DNA of 32,523 nucleotides from Flavobacteriales bacterium (lineage in GTDB: Bacteria; Bacteroidota; Bacteroidia; Flavobacteriales; BACL11), in contig NZWX01000050.1 in NCBI GenBank assembly GCA_002697625.1, positions 1 to 32,523 on the forward strand, in the 5' to 3' direction. The notes under the pieces are model-generated. The model was not told the DNA's origin and searched no databases. It saw only the letters and a list, made by a program, of their open reading frames with translations. The position numbers and the translations under genes are program-made. Position 1 is the stretch's first letter. Every line of letters begins with the position of its first letter. Shown one piece after another: positions 14,536 through 22,183 of the stretch.

Positions 14536-15099
14536 ATGAAAAAACTATTACTACTATTAATATGTATGCCTTTGATTCTATTTGGACAGAATAATTTTTA
14601 TTTAGGAACGGGTATAATTAGTTCTTTTGCAAATACAGTAGATAATAATAATCAGTATACATCAAATAACATAACTGATTATGGACTTTATTATGGGAAT
14701 GATTTAATAATTAATGATTATTTAGAGACAGGTATAGAAGTATTCTATCTAAATAACAGGGTTGTTTTAGCTAAAAATGGAAATAAAAAGTTTGAGTTAC
14801 ATCAAAACATAGGTTTTGGGTTAAAACCCGGATTCTATTATAAAAAACATAGTGTTCATTTAAGTCTTGGGATGCTGGCTGTATATTTATTTGATAAAGA
14901 TGAAGAATTTGGTAATCAGCTTGATTACTTTGATGAATCTTATTTTTATGGTATAGAATATAATTATGATATCACACAAAAGACTGCCTGTAATCTTGGG
15001 TTCTTATTTTCAAAGTTTGATTTTAGTAGTAATTGGACTAATCATACTATAAAAAATTTCTCTGTTTTACAATGTAAAATTTATTATAAGTTATATTAA
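14536..15099 (+). CDS. Small outer-membrane beta-barrel-like protein
   Basis: A 187-residue exported protein. Residues 1-18 are a signal peptide (LILFGQ, signal peptidase I type). The remainder is made of alternating hydrophobic strands with many Tyr, Phe and Asn (FYLGTGI, YLETGIEVFYL, NIGFGLKPGFYY, SVHLSLGMLAVYLF, SYFYGIEYNYDI, CKIYYKLY), the pattern of an eight- to ten-strand outer-membrane barrel. It ends with an aromatic residue, Tyr187, as barrels usually do. No enzyme motif is visible. It stands alone, between the coaD structured element and the convergent rdgB gene. Confidence 0.65.
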   Translation: MKKLLLLLICMPLILFGQNNFYLGTGIISSFANTVDNNNQYTSNNITDYGLYYGNDLIINDYLETGIEVFYLNNRVVLAKNGNKKFELHQNIGFGLKPGFYYKKHSVHLSLGMLAVYLFDKDEEFGNQLDYFDESYFYGIEYNYDITQKTACNLGFLFSKFDFSSNWTNHTIKNFSVLQCKIYYKLY

Positions 15100-15167
15100 T
15101 TATTTTTAATAAGTTTTGTCTATTCAAAAACTTCAATTAATTTTTTAAGTTTGTTGTAGTAGATAGA

Positions 15168-15740
15168 TCAGCGATGCAAAAACTCAACCAACTTCTCAAC
15201 AGCTTTACCTCTATGGCTTATTGCTCCTTTTTCATTTTGCTTCATTTCGGCAAAGGTCTTATCAAATCCATTAGGTAAAAATATTGGGTCATAACCAAAA
15301 CCTTCTTTTCCTGCTTTACCTAATGTAATTTCTCCTTTACACTCACCTTCAAATAAAGTCTCTGAACCATCTATTATAAGCGCTATTACAGTCCTAAATT
15401 TTGCAATTCTGTTTGCCTCACCATCTAGTTTTTTTAAAACCAAATTAATATTATCTTCTGCTTTACATTCCTTCCCTGCATATCTGGCAGAATACACTCC
15501 TGGTTCCCCCTTTAGAACATCTATCTCCAATCCCGTATCATCTGCAAAACAGTTGTATCCGTAATTATCAAACACATACATTGCTTTTTGACAAGCATTC
15601 CCCTCTAATGTAAGGGTGGTTTCAGGCAATTCCTCATTACAATCTATATCATGTAAACTTAATATTTCTATTCCTTCAGGAACTAAAACTTTAATCTCAG
15701 ATAATTTATTTGGGTTGTTTGTAGCAAAAACTAATTTCAT
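15168..15740 (-). CDS. rdgB: Non-canonical purine NTP pyrophosphatase, RdgB/HAM1 family
   Basis: A 190-residue enzyme hydrolysing ITP, dITP and XTP to monophosphates, keeping deaminated purines out of nucleic acids. Motifs: FATNNPNK (5-12, nucleotide contact), FADDTGLEID (65-74, with the metal/catalytic Asp67-Asp68), GVYSARYAG, EGFGYDPIFLP, and ISHRGKA near the C-terminus. Length is typical. Its ATG overlaps the rlmH stop by one base (TAATG), so the pair is translationally coupled. The 68 bp beyond its stop hold only a weak AT-rich inverted repeat and no clear terminator. Confidence 0.95.
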   Translation of the reverse strand: MKLVFATNNPNKLSEIKVLVPEGIEILSLHDIDCNEELPETTLTLEGNACQKAMYVFDNYGYNCFADDTGLEIDVLKGEPGVYSARYAGKECKAEDNINLVLKKLDGEANRIAKFRTVIALIIDGSETLFEGECKGEITLGKAGKEGFGYDPIFLPNGFDKTFAEMKQNEKGAISHRGKAVEKLVEFLHR

Positions 15741-16213
15741 TATTCGTGATGATAGGGTTCGTTATTTAAAATACTATATCCTCTATATAATTGCTCTATA
15801 CAAAACAAACGCACCATCTGATGAGAAAAAGTCATTTTTGATAAGGATAATTTTTCGTTTCCTCTATGGCATACCTCCGTAGAAAATCCGTAAGCGCCTC
15901 CTACTACAAATACAATCCTCTTTTTTCCACTAAGCATCCAATTTTGTAATTTCTCAGAAAAGCTAATGGAGTCGTAATCTTTTCCTTTATCGTCCAAAAG
16001 TACTAAATGATCCGAATTCTGAATATTCTTCAATATCAACTCTCCCTCATTTTTCATAAGTTCCAATTTAGAAAGATTTGAAGATTTCTTTATATTCGGT
16101 ATCTCTATCATTTCAAATGAAGTATAGTGCTTCAACCTCTTTTGATACAGAGAAATTCCCTCTATTAAATATTTTTCTTTTGTCTTTCCTATCGAAAGTA
16201 ATACAATCTTCAT
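15740..16213 (-). CDS. rlmH: 23S rRNA (pseudouridine-1915-N3)-methyltransferase RlmH
   Basis: A 157-residue SPOUT methyltransferase acting on helix 69 of 23S rRNA in the 70S ribosome. VFVVGGAYGFS is the SAM-binding knot motif, and SKMTFSHQMVRLFCIEQLYRGYSI with terminal YHHE is the family's C-terminal signature. The start at 16213 gives MKIVLLSIGKTKE, the conserved N-terminus. The frame stays open for 48 more codons upstream, but that would run over the nadC start and promoter and adds nothing conserved, so I rejected it. It is divergent from nadC, and the start codons are 37 bp apart. Confidence 0.94.
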   Translation of the reverse strand: MKIVLLSIGKTKEKYLIEGISLYQKRLKHYTSFEMIEIPNIKKSSNLSKLELMKNEGELILKNIQNSDHLVLLDDKGKDYDSISFSEKLQNWMLSGKKRIVFVVGGAYGFSTEVCHRGNEKLSLSKMTFSHQMVRLFCIEQLYRGYSILNNEPYHHE

Positions 16214-16219
16214 TTTTTG

Positions 16220-16227
16220 TATTTTTG
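16220..16227 (+). promoter_or_regulatory. Promoter -7 element of the nadC gene run
   Basis: TATTTTTG, exact TAnnTTTG match, 23 nt before the nadC ATG. This may drive the long near-contiguous run from nadC onward, since no further clear promoter is seen before 26405. Confidence 0.5.
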
Positions 16228-16250
16228 CAATATTAATAATTAGTATCTTC

Positions 16251-17093
16251 ATGTCAGATAAAGATTTTGAAAAGTTTATAACAGACTCCCTTGCAGAAGA
16301 TATCGGTGATGGAGACCACTCCTCTTTAGCTTCAATTCCTAAAGATACAACAAGCAAAGCTCATTTACTTGTTAAAGATGAGGGAATAATTGCGGGAGTA
16401 GAACTATCTAAGATGATATTCGAGAAGCTAGATAATTCTTTGAAAATTACAACACGTCTGCAAGATGGAGATAAAGTAAAATTTGGAGATATTGCATTTA
16501 TAGTAGAAGGAAATTCAATTTCTATATTAACTGCAGAAAGATTAGTATTAAACTGTATGCAACATATGAGTGCAATTGCTACAAAAACCTCCTATCTCAA
16601 CTCTTTAATTAAAGGAACAAATTGTAAATTATTAGACACTAGAAAAACCACTCCCCTAAATAGAAAACTAGAAAAGTGGGCCGTAAAAATAGGAGGAGGT
16701 GTAAATCATAGGTTTGGTCTGTACGACATGATTATGATAAAAGACAATCATATTGATTTCGCAGGGGGGATATCTGAAGCAATAAGAAAAACCAAACACT
16801 ACTTAAAAGACAATAATAAAAATCTAGAAATTATTGTGGAAGCCAGAAACCTAGAAGAAGTACATGAAATTTTATCTGAAGGAGGAGTAAAAAGAATTTT
16901 ACTAGATAACTTTGATTATGAAACAACTAAAAAAGCAGTAAAAATAATTGGAGAGAAATGTGAAACAGAATCTAGTGGTGGAATAACAGAAGAAAGTATC
17001 TCAGAATATGCGAAATGTGGAATCGATTATATTTCTGTGGGAGCTCTCACACATTCTGTAAATAATTTTGATTTAAGCTTAAAAGCTTTCTAG
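16251..17093 (+). CDS. nadC: Nicotinate-nucleotide pyrophosphorylase (quinolinate phosphoribosyltransferase)
   Basis: A 280-residue NAD-biosynthesis enzyme converting quinolinate and PRPP to nicotinate mononucleotide. AEDIGDGDHSS (15-25) is the conserved N-terminal motif. AERLVLNCMQHMSAIAT (95-111) contains the substrate Arg97. LDTRKTTP (128-135), GGGVNHR (148-154) and IKDNHI (163-168) are the active-site loops. All expected charged residues are present. No nadA or nadB is in the window. It begins a run of forward genes: the next gene starts at the base after its stop. Confidence 0.95.
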   Translation: MSDKDFEKFITDSLAEDIGDGDHSSLASIPKDTTSKAHLLVKDEGIIAGVELSKMIFEKLDNSLKITTRLQDGDKVKFGDIAFIVEGNSISILTAERLVLNCMQHMSAIATKTSYLNSLIKGTNCKLLDTRKTTPLNRKLEKWAVKIGGGVNHRFGLYDMIMIKDNHIDFAGGISEAIRKTKHYLKDNNKNLEIIVEARNLEEVHEILSEGGVKRILLDNFDYETTKKAVKIIGEKCETESSGGITEESISEYAKCGIDYISVGALTHSVNNFDLSLKAF

Positions 17094-17996
17094 ATGAAAG
17101 AAAACATTATAAAAAAATGGTCAAAAAAAATAAAACCATGGGGTTTTGAGGGACTGAGCATTTATGATGTTACTATTTTCTTCTGGAAAGGATTGGTCGA
17201 AGGAGCGATTACCACCAGAGCGTCCTCTTTGGCTTTTAATTTTTTCTTAGCCTTCTTTCCATCAATAATTTTTATTTTCACACTTATTCCCTACATCCCA
17301 ATTGAAGGGTTTCAAGAAACTTTAATGGAGCTTCTAGCAACAGTTTTACCAGAATCAACAAATAAAATGACCTTTAAAACTATTGACGATATTGTAAACA
17401 ACCCAAGAGGAGGATTGCTTTCTATCGGATTTATTCTAGCGTTATATTTTTCCACCAATGGTGCTAGCGCATTAATTGAAGCGTTCAATACTTCTTATCA
17501 TATAAGAGAATCTAGATCATTTTTATATCAAAAGGCGATTTCAATAATTCTTACTTTAATGCTTTCTCTTATTTTAATTGTAACAATAATGATCATTATT
17601 TTGAGTAAATCCTTTCTAGAAACTCTATTATATAACGGAACTATTGCCTCTGAATATTTACATCTTTTTACTATTGGAAGATGGATAATATTATCTGCAT
17701 TCTTACTTTTTGGAGTTTCATTACTTTTTTATTTAGCTCCAAACTTAAAAGTGAAATGGAAAATATTTAGTCCAGGTACAATTTTCACCTCCTTATTTGT
17801 TATTATTACTTCTATTTTATTTAGCTATTACATAAATCACTTTGCACAATACAATCAGATATACGGTTCAATTGGGACATTGATTATAATTTTATTATGG
17901 ATGTATTTCAACTCCATTATCCTACTTACCGGATTTGAAATAAATGCTAGTATAATTGCTTCAAAAAAACATTGTGAATTAAATTCTGATTTGTAA
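17094..17996 (+). CDS. YihY/BrkB (UPF0761) family integral membrane protein
   Basis: A 300-residue inner-membrane protein of the YihY/virulence-factor BrkB family, once mislabelled ribonuclease BN. Family features: RASSLAFNFFLAFFPSIIFIFTL (42-64 region), the FSTNGASALIEAFNTSYH segment, YLAPNLKVKWKIFSPGTIFTS, and the C-terminal YNQIYGSIGTLIIILLWMYFNS. About six membrane helices are visible. Function is unsettled; transport or envelope roles have been proposed for the family. It begins at the base following the nadC stop codon, so it is almost certainly co-transcribed. Confidence 0.88.
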   Translation: MKENIIKKWSKKIKPWGFEGLSIYDVTIFFWKGLVEGAITTRASSLAFNFFLAFFPSIIFIFTLIPYIPIEGFQETLMELLATVLPESTNKMTFKTIDDIVNNPRGGLLSIGFILALYFSTNGASALIEAFNTSYHIRESRSFLYQKAISIILTLMLSLILIVTIMIIILSKSFLETLLYNGTIASEYLHLFTIGRWIILSAFLLFGVSLLFYLAPNLKVKWKIFSPGTIFTSLFVIITSILFSYYINHFAQYNQIYGSIGTLIIILLWMYFNSIILLTGFEINASIIASKKHCELNSDL

Positions 17997-18020
17997 ATTC
18001 GCAACCCTAAAATATTGATT

Positions 18021-21000
18021 ATGAAAAGACTGCTTACTTTCAGTTTAATTTTATCTATATTCGGACTAAATGCTCAGAATACTTATAATGCTTTATCTGC
18101 ACCAAATACTTACAGAAATGCAGACAATCCTAATTATTGGAAAAATAAAATGCCACATGCAGCATATTGGCAACAAGATGTTTACTATAATATTAAGGCG
18201 TCCATTGATGAAAAAACAAATATTCTAACTGCAACTGAGAGTTTAACTTACTGGAATAATTCTCCAGATGATTTAGATGTAGTATATTTTCATTTATACC
18301 AAAATGCATTTCAACCTGGGTCGTATTATGATGATCTACAAAGACAAAATGGGAAGAATCCTCATTACGGAATTTACGAATCACAGGGGCTTGGTACAGT
18401 AGTAGAAAATTTACAAGTAGATGGAAAAGAAGTAAAAACAGAATTGGATAATACAATCTTAAAAGTATATCTTCCAGAAACTCTAAAATCTGGAGGGAAT
18501 ATCACTTTTACAATGAATTTTAGAACGTATTTTGATGATGGAGGAGTAAGAAGACGAATGAAAGTTTTTGATTCTTGGGGATTTAAACACTATGATGGAG
18601 TGCATTGGTACCCAAGAATCTGTGTATATGATGCAAAGTTTGGTTGGACTAAAGATCAACATCTAGGCAAAGAATTTTATGGTGATTTTGGAGCGTTTGA
18701 TGTAGAATTAACTTTTGCGTCAAACTATGTCGTTGATGGTACAGGTTTCATGTTAAATAGAGATGAGGTTTATCCAAAAGAATTAAGAGAAAAGTTAGAT
18801 GTAACCAACTTTAAAGATAAACCGTGGAACAGTCCACCTTCAGTTATAACTGAATACATAGAAGGAGAAACAAAAACTTTTAAATTTCATGCTGAGAATG
18901 TTCATGACTTTGGATTTACAGCAGACCCAACCTACAGGATTGGTGAAAAATGGTGGGAAGACAAAGTAAGTTATTCTTTAGTACAAGAACCACATTGTAG
19001 TAGATGGCAAAATGCAGCAGAATATTCTGCAAAATGTATCGAAATTTTCTCTGAAGATTTCGGAAGGTATACCTACCATAAAATGATTGTTGCAGACGCT
19101 AGAGATGGGATGGAATACCCTATGATGACTTTAGATGGAGGGTCAGACCCTGGCTATAGAGGATTATTAGCTCACGAAATTGGTCACAATTGGTTTTTCG
19201 GACAAGTGGGAAACAACGAAACATATAGAGCTCTTTTAGATGAAGGTTTTACACAATTCTTAACTGCTTGGGCTTTAATTAAAATTGATGGAGATTATCT
19301 AGTAAGGAACATTCCTCATTCAAAGTACAAGCAAAAATTTAACAAACCAGTAAAAGCTATAGATAGTAGAGTTTATTATGCTTACATAAAGGATGCTACT
19401 AAAAATGACGATCCTGTTATTTCTACTCATTCTGATTGTTTTAATGGTGCATTAAGACATGGAGGAGGATATAGACATGTATATTATAAAACAGCCGCTA
19501 TGTTATATAATTTACAATATGTTTTAGGGGACGAACTCTTCTTAGATGCAATGAAACATTATTTTGAAACCTGGAAGATAGCGCATCCTTATAATGAGGA
19601 CTTTAGAAATTCAATTATTCAGTATACTAAAGTAGATTTAAATTGGTTTTTTGACCAATGGTTAGATACTGATAAAAGAATTGATTATGGAGTAAATCAT
19701 AAAGGAAAGAAAGTTACCTTTACTAGATATGGTAGAATGCAAATGCCTATTGATTTTACAGTTACAGCTAATGATGGAAAAAGTTACAACTATCACATTC
19801 CAAATCACTGGTTTATAAAGAAAACTGATGCTATAGTACTTAAAAAATGGCATGCATGGGATTTATTACAACCTACTTATGTTGTAGAATTAGATGTTCC
19901 AACAGGGATCAAAGAAGTTAAAATAGACCCTACAGACAGATTAGCAGATTCATATATGCCAAATAACAGTTCAAATGGAAATGTTACATTTAGTTTTAAC
20001 GACAACCTTTGGAAGTATCCAGACTGGAAAAATTATGAGATTAAGTACCAGCCAAATTTATGGTGGAACTCAACTGACGGGGCAAAATTAGGATTTAATA
20101 TAAGTGGAGGATATTTAAGACACCATCACCTATTTGATTTTACTTTATGGATGAATTCTGGATTAGGACAAGACCAAGAGAAAGAGAACTATTCTGATTT
20201 TAATGATTTATCATACAGAGTTAGTTACAATACAAACCTAGATAAAATTTCAAAACATAGTAGAATTTATGTAAATAGTAGTCATAATGCAGGATTACAA
20301 ACAAATAAGATTTCTATTGTAAAAGAAGGAAAGAAGGGAAATAATAAACTTAAGATAGATGTCTTATCCTTATACAGACCAGGAAATTCTTCTGATAATT
20401 ACATCTTACAAGCTTGGACTAAATCAAAACTAAATAATAGAATTGATGTAAGTTTAGAAAGAAAATATAAATATATCTACGGGAAAGGAAATTTGAAACT
20501 AGATTTAAAAACTTCTACGTTTGGTTCTGACTATGATTATAGTAGTATATCATTAACTTCAATAAACAATAACAAAGTGGGGAAGTTAAAAATCAATACC
20601 AGAACTTATCTTCAATTAGGAAGAGGATCTAACTGGGCAAACGAAAGTTTACTTGGATTAGCAGGTGCAAACCCTGAAGAAATGGCAAACAATAAATTTA
20701 CCCGAACAAATGGATTGTTAAGTTCAGATGAATTCGTTTTTTCTCATAAAATAGGGAATTACCACATGGGAGGAGGATTAAACCTAAGAGGGTATTCTGG
20801 ATATTTAGCTCCTGAATATGATAAGAATGGAAATTTAATCAGAAACACAAATTACGGTACATCTGGAGCTTCATTGTCAGCTGAAATAGATTTTACTTCT
20901 TTTCTACCATACTCTGTTAGAAAAAGAGGATTAGGTTCTTACTTATTTGCAGATGCGGGAGTTATAAATATTGAAGATGTAAATAGAAAAAATTATATGA

Positions 21001-21188
21001 ATTCATTTTCTGATGTAAGAGCAGATGCTGGAATAGGATTTACGTATACACATAAAAATTGGGGGCCTTTAGAAACAATTAGTCCTTTAATAATCAGATT
21101 GGATTTACCTCTTTTATTAAACAGACCTCCTTATGAAGAAGAGTTCCATCAGATGAGATGGATACTAGGTATAGGAAAATCATTTTAA
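18021..21188 (+). CDS. M1 family zinc metallopeptidase fused to a C-terminal outer-membrane beta-barrel-like domain
   Basis: A 1055-residue exported protein. The start is ATG 18021, giving the signal peptide MKRLLTFSLILSIFGLNAQ; a TTG two codons earlier is unlikely. Residues about 45-640 are an M1 (gluzincin) aminopeptidase: GMEYPMM (363-369) in the GAMEN position, and the zinc site His385-EIG-His389 with Glu408 exactly 18 residues later (LLDEGFTQF). From about 665 the sequence changes to alternating amphipathic strands with NLRGY (921-925), GLGSYLFADAGV, and a terminal Phe1055, all features of Omp85/surface-antigen-like barrels. The product should place a peptidase domain on one face of the outer membrane. 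It ends overlapping the galE start by one base. Confidence 0.85.
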   Translation: MKRLLTFSLILSIFGLNAQNTYNALSAPNTYRNADNPNYWKNKMPHAAYWQQDVYYNIKASIDEKTNILTATESLTYWNNSPDDLDVVYFHLYQNAFQPGSYYDDLQRQNGKNPHYGIYESQGLGTVVENLQVDGKEVKTELDNTILKVYLPETLKSGGNITFTMNFRTYFDDGGVRRRMKVFDSWGFKHYDGVHWYPRICVYDAKFGWTKDQHLGKEFYGDFGAFDVELTFASNYVVDGTGFMLNRDEVYPKELREKLDVTNFKDKPWNSPPSVITEYIEGETKTFKFHAENVHDFGFTADPTYRIGEKWWEDKVSYSLVQEPHCSRWQNAAEYSAKCIEIFSEDFGRYTYHKMIVADARDGMEYPMMTLDGGSDPGYRGLLAHEIGHNWFFGQVGNNETYRALLDEGFTQFLTAWALIKIDGDYLVRNIPHSKYKQKFNKPVKAIDSRVYYAYIKDATKNDDPVISTHSDCFNGALRHGGGYRHVYYKTAAMLYNLQYVLGDELFLDAMKHYFETWKIAHPYNEDFRNSIIQYTKVDLNWFFDQWLDTDKRIDYGVNHKGKKVTFTRYGRMQMPIDFTVTANDGKSYNYHIPNHWFIKKTDAIVLKKWHAWDLLQPTYVVELDVPTGIKEVKIDPTDRLADSYMPNNSSNGNVTFSFNDNLWKYPDWKNYEIKYQPNLWWNSTDGAKLGFNISGGYLRHHHLFDFTLWMNSGLGQDQEKENYSDFNDLSYRVSYNTNLDKISKHSRIYVNSSHNAGLQTNKISIVKEGKKGNNKLKIDVLSLYRPGNSSDNYILQAWTKSKLNNRIDVSLERKYKYIYGKGNLKLDLKTSTFGSDYDYSSISLTSINNNKVGKLKINTRTYLQLGRGSNWANESLLGLAGANPEEMANNKFTRTNGLLSSDEFVFSHKIGNYHMGGGLNLRGYSGYLAPEYDKNGNLIRNTNYGTSGASLSAEIDFTSFLPYSVRKRGLGSYLFADAGVINIEDVNRKNYMNSFSDVRADAGIGFTYTHKNWGPLETISPLIIRLDLPLLLNRPPYEEEFHQMRWILGIGKSF

Positions 21189-22183
21189 TGAATGAAAGAA
21201 AGGTTATAGTACCAGGAGGCGCTGGATATATAGGTTCACATACAATTGTAGAACTTCATAAATCTGGATTCACTCCTATTATTATTGATAATCTTTGTAA
21301 TTCTTCGGAAAAAAATATAAAAGGTATTTCAGAGATTATTGGAAAAGATATAAAGTGGCATAATGTTGATTGTACAAATCAAAAAGCAATTGATAATATT
21401 TTTGAATTAGAAGATAATATTGAAGGAATTATTCATTTTGCTGCGTATAAATCAGTTGAGGAATCAGTACAAAATCCAAAGAAATATTATGACAACAACA
21501 TAGGCTCATTAGAGGTTATTTTAAATTCAATGAAAAAATATAAAGTTAATAACATTATATTTTCTTCTTCATGTACTGTTTATGGTATACCAGATATTTT
21601 ACCTGTTACTGAAAATGCATCCTTCAAAAAAGCAGAATCTCCTTATGCAGAAACAAAACAAATTTGCGAGAAAATACTTATAGAAAATAATTTTAGCAGT
21701 GTTTCCTTAAGATACTTTAATCCTATTGGTTCTCATTCTTCTTCTTTAATTGGAGATTACTCTGATGATAAAGCAAGTAATTTAATTCCGATAATTACTG
21801 AAACAGCGATCGGAAATAGAGAGAAAGTAACAGTATTTGGGAATGACTACAATACCTCTGATGGTACTTGTATACGTGATTATATACATGTACTAGATTT
21901 AGCAAAATCACATGTTAAATCAATGGATTTTCTTATTAAAAATGCTGGGAAACATGCTTTTAATATCGGTACAGGAATTGGAGTAAGTGTTTTACAAGCA
22001 ATTAGGATATTCGAGAAAAGTAATAATATAAAAGTAAATTATTCTATCGGTCCGAGAAGAATTGGTGATATCGAACAAATTTATGCAAATTCTAACTTAG
22101 CAAAAGTGAAACTAAATTGGGAAGCAAAAGAAACAATAGAACAAGCTATGATTTCTGCATGGGAGTGGGAGAAAAAGAAATAA
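21188..22183 (+). CDS. galE: UDP-glucose 4-epimerase
   Basis: A 331-residue extended short-chain dehydrogenase interconverting UDP-glucose and UDP-galactose (or the N-acetyl forms). PGGAGYIGSHT is the NAD-binding motif; the usual Thr before GGAGYIG is Pro here. FAAYKSVEESVQNP and FSSSCTVYG (catalytic Ser/Thr) lead to YAETK (active-site Tyr and Lys). RYFNPIGSH and DGTCIRDYIHV bind the sugar nucleotide. The start is ATG 21188, sharing a base with the M1 gene stop (TAATG); an in-frame ATG 30 bp upstream lies inside that gene and adds ten unconserved residues. The asparagine-synthase-like gene follows at the next base. It likely supplies UDP-hexose to the surface-glycan genes downstream. Confidence 0.92.
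   Translation: MNERKVIVPGGAGYIGSHTIVELHKSGFTPIIIDNLCNSSEKNIKGISEIIGKDIKWHNVDCTNQKAIDNIFELEDNIEGIIHFAAYKSVEESVQNPKKYYDNNIGSLEVILNSMKKYKVNNIIFSSSCTVYGIPDILPVTENASFKKAESPYAETKQICEKILIENNFSSVSLRYFNPIGSHSSSLIGDYSDDKASNLIPIITETAIGNREKVTVFGNDYNTSDGTCIRDYIHVLDLAKSHVKSMDFLIKNAGKHAFNIGTGIGVSVLQAIRIFEKSNNIKVNYSIGPRRIGDIEQIYANSNLAKVKLNWEAKETIEQAMISAWEWEKKK

Noticed and set aside
15125-15156. Inverted repeat CAAAAACTT / AAGTTTGTTG between the barrel gene and rdgB
   Set aside because: AT-rich stem with a mismatch, 13-nt loop and no clear T-run on either side; too weak to call a terminator.
16214-16357. Upstream extension of rlmH to a 205-residue protein
   Set aside because: It would run antisense through the nadC promoter and N-terminal codons, adds no conserved sequence, and the family begins exactly at MKIVLLSIGKT.
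18015-18020. TTG start two codons before the M1 peptidase ATG
   Set aside because: The ATG at 18021 begins a standard signal peptide; the extension has no support.
21158-21187. Earlier ATG for galE
   Set aside because: It lies inside the M1 gene and adds ten unconserved residues; ATG 21188 overlaps the M1 stop as TAATG, the usual coupling pattern in this window.
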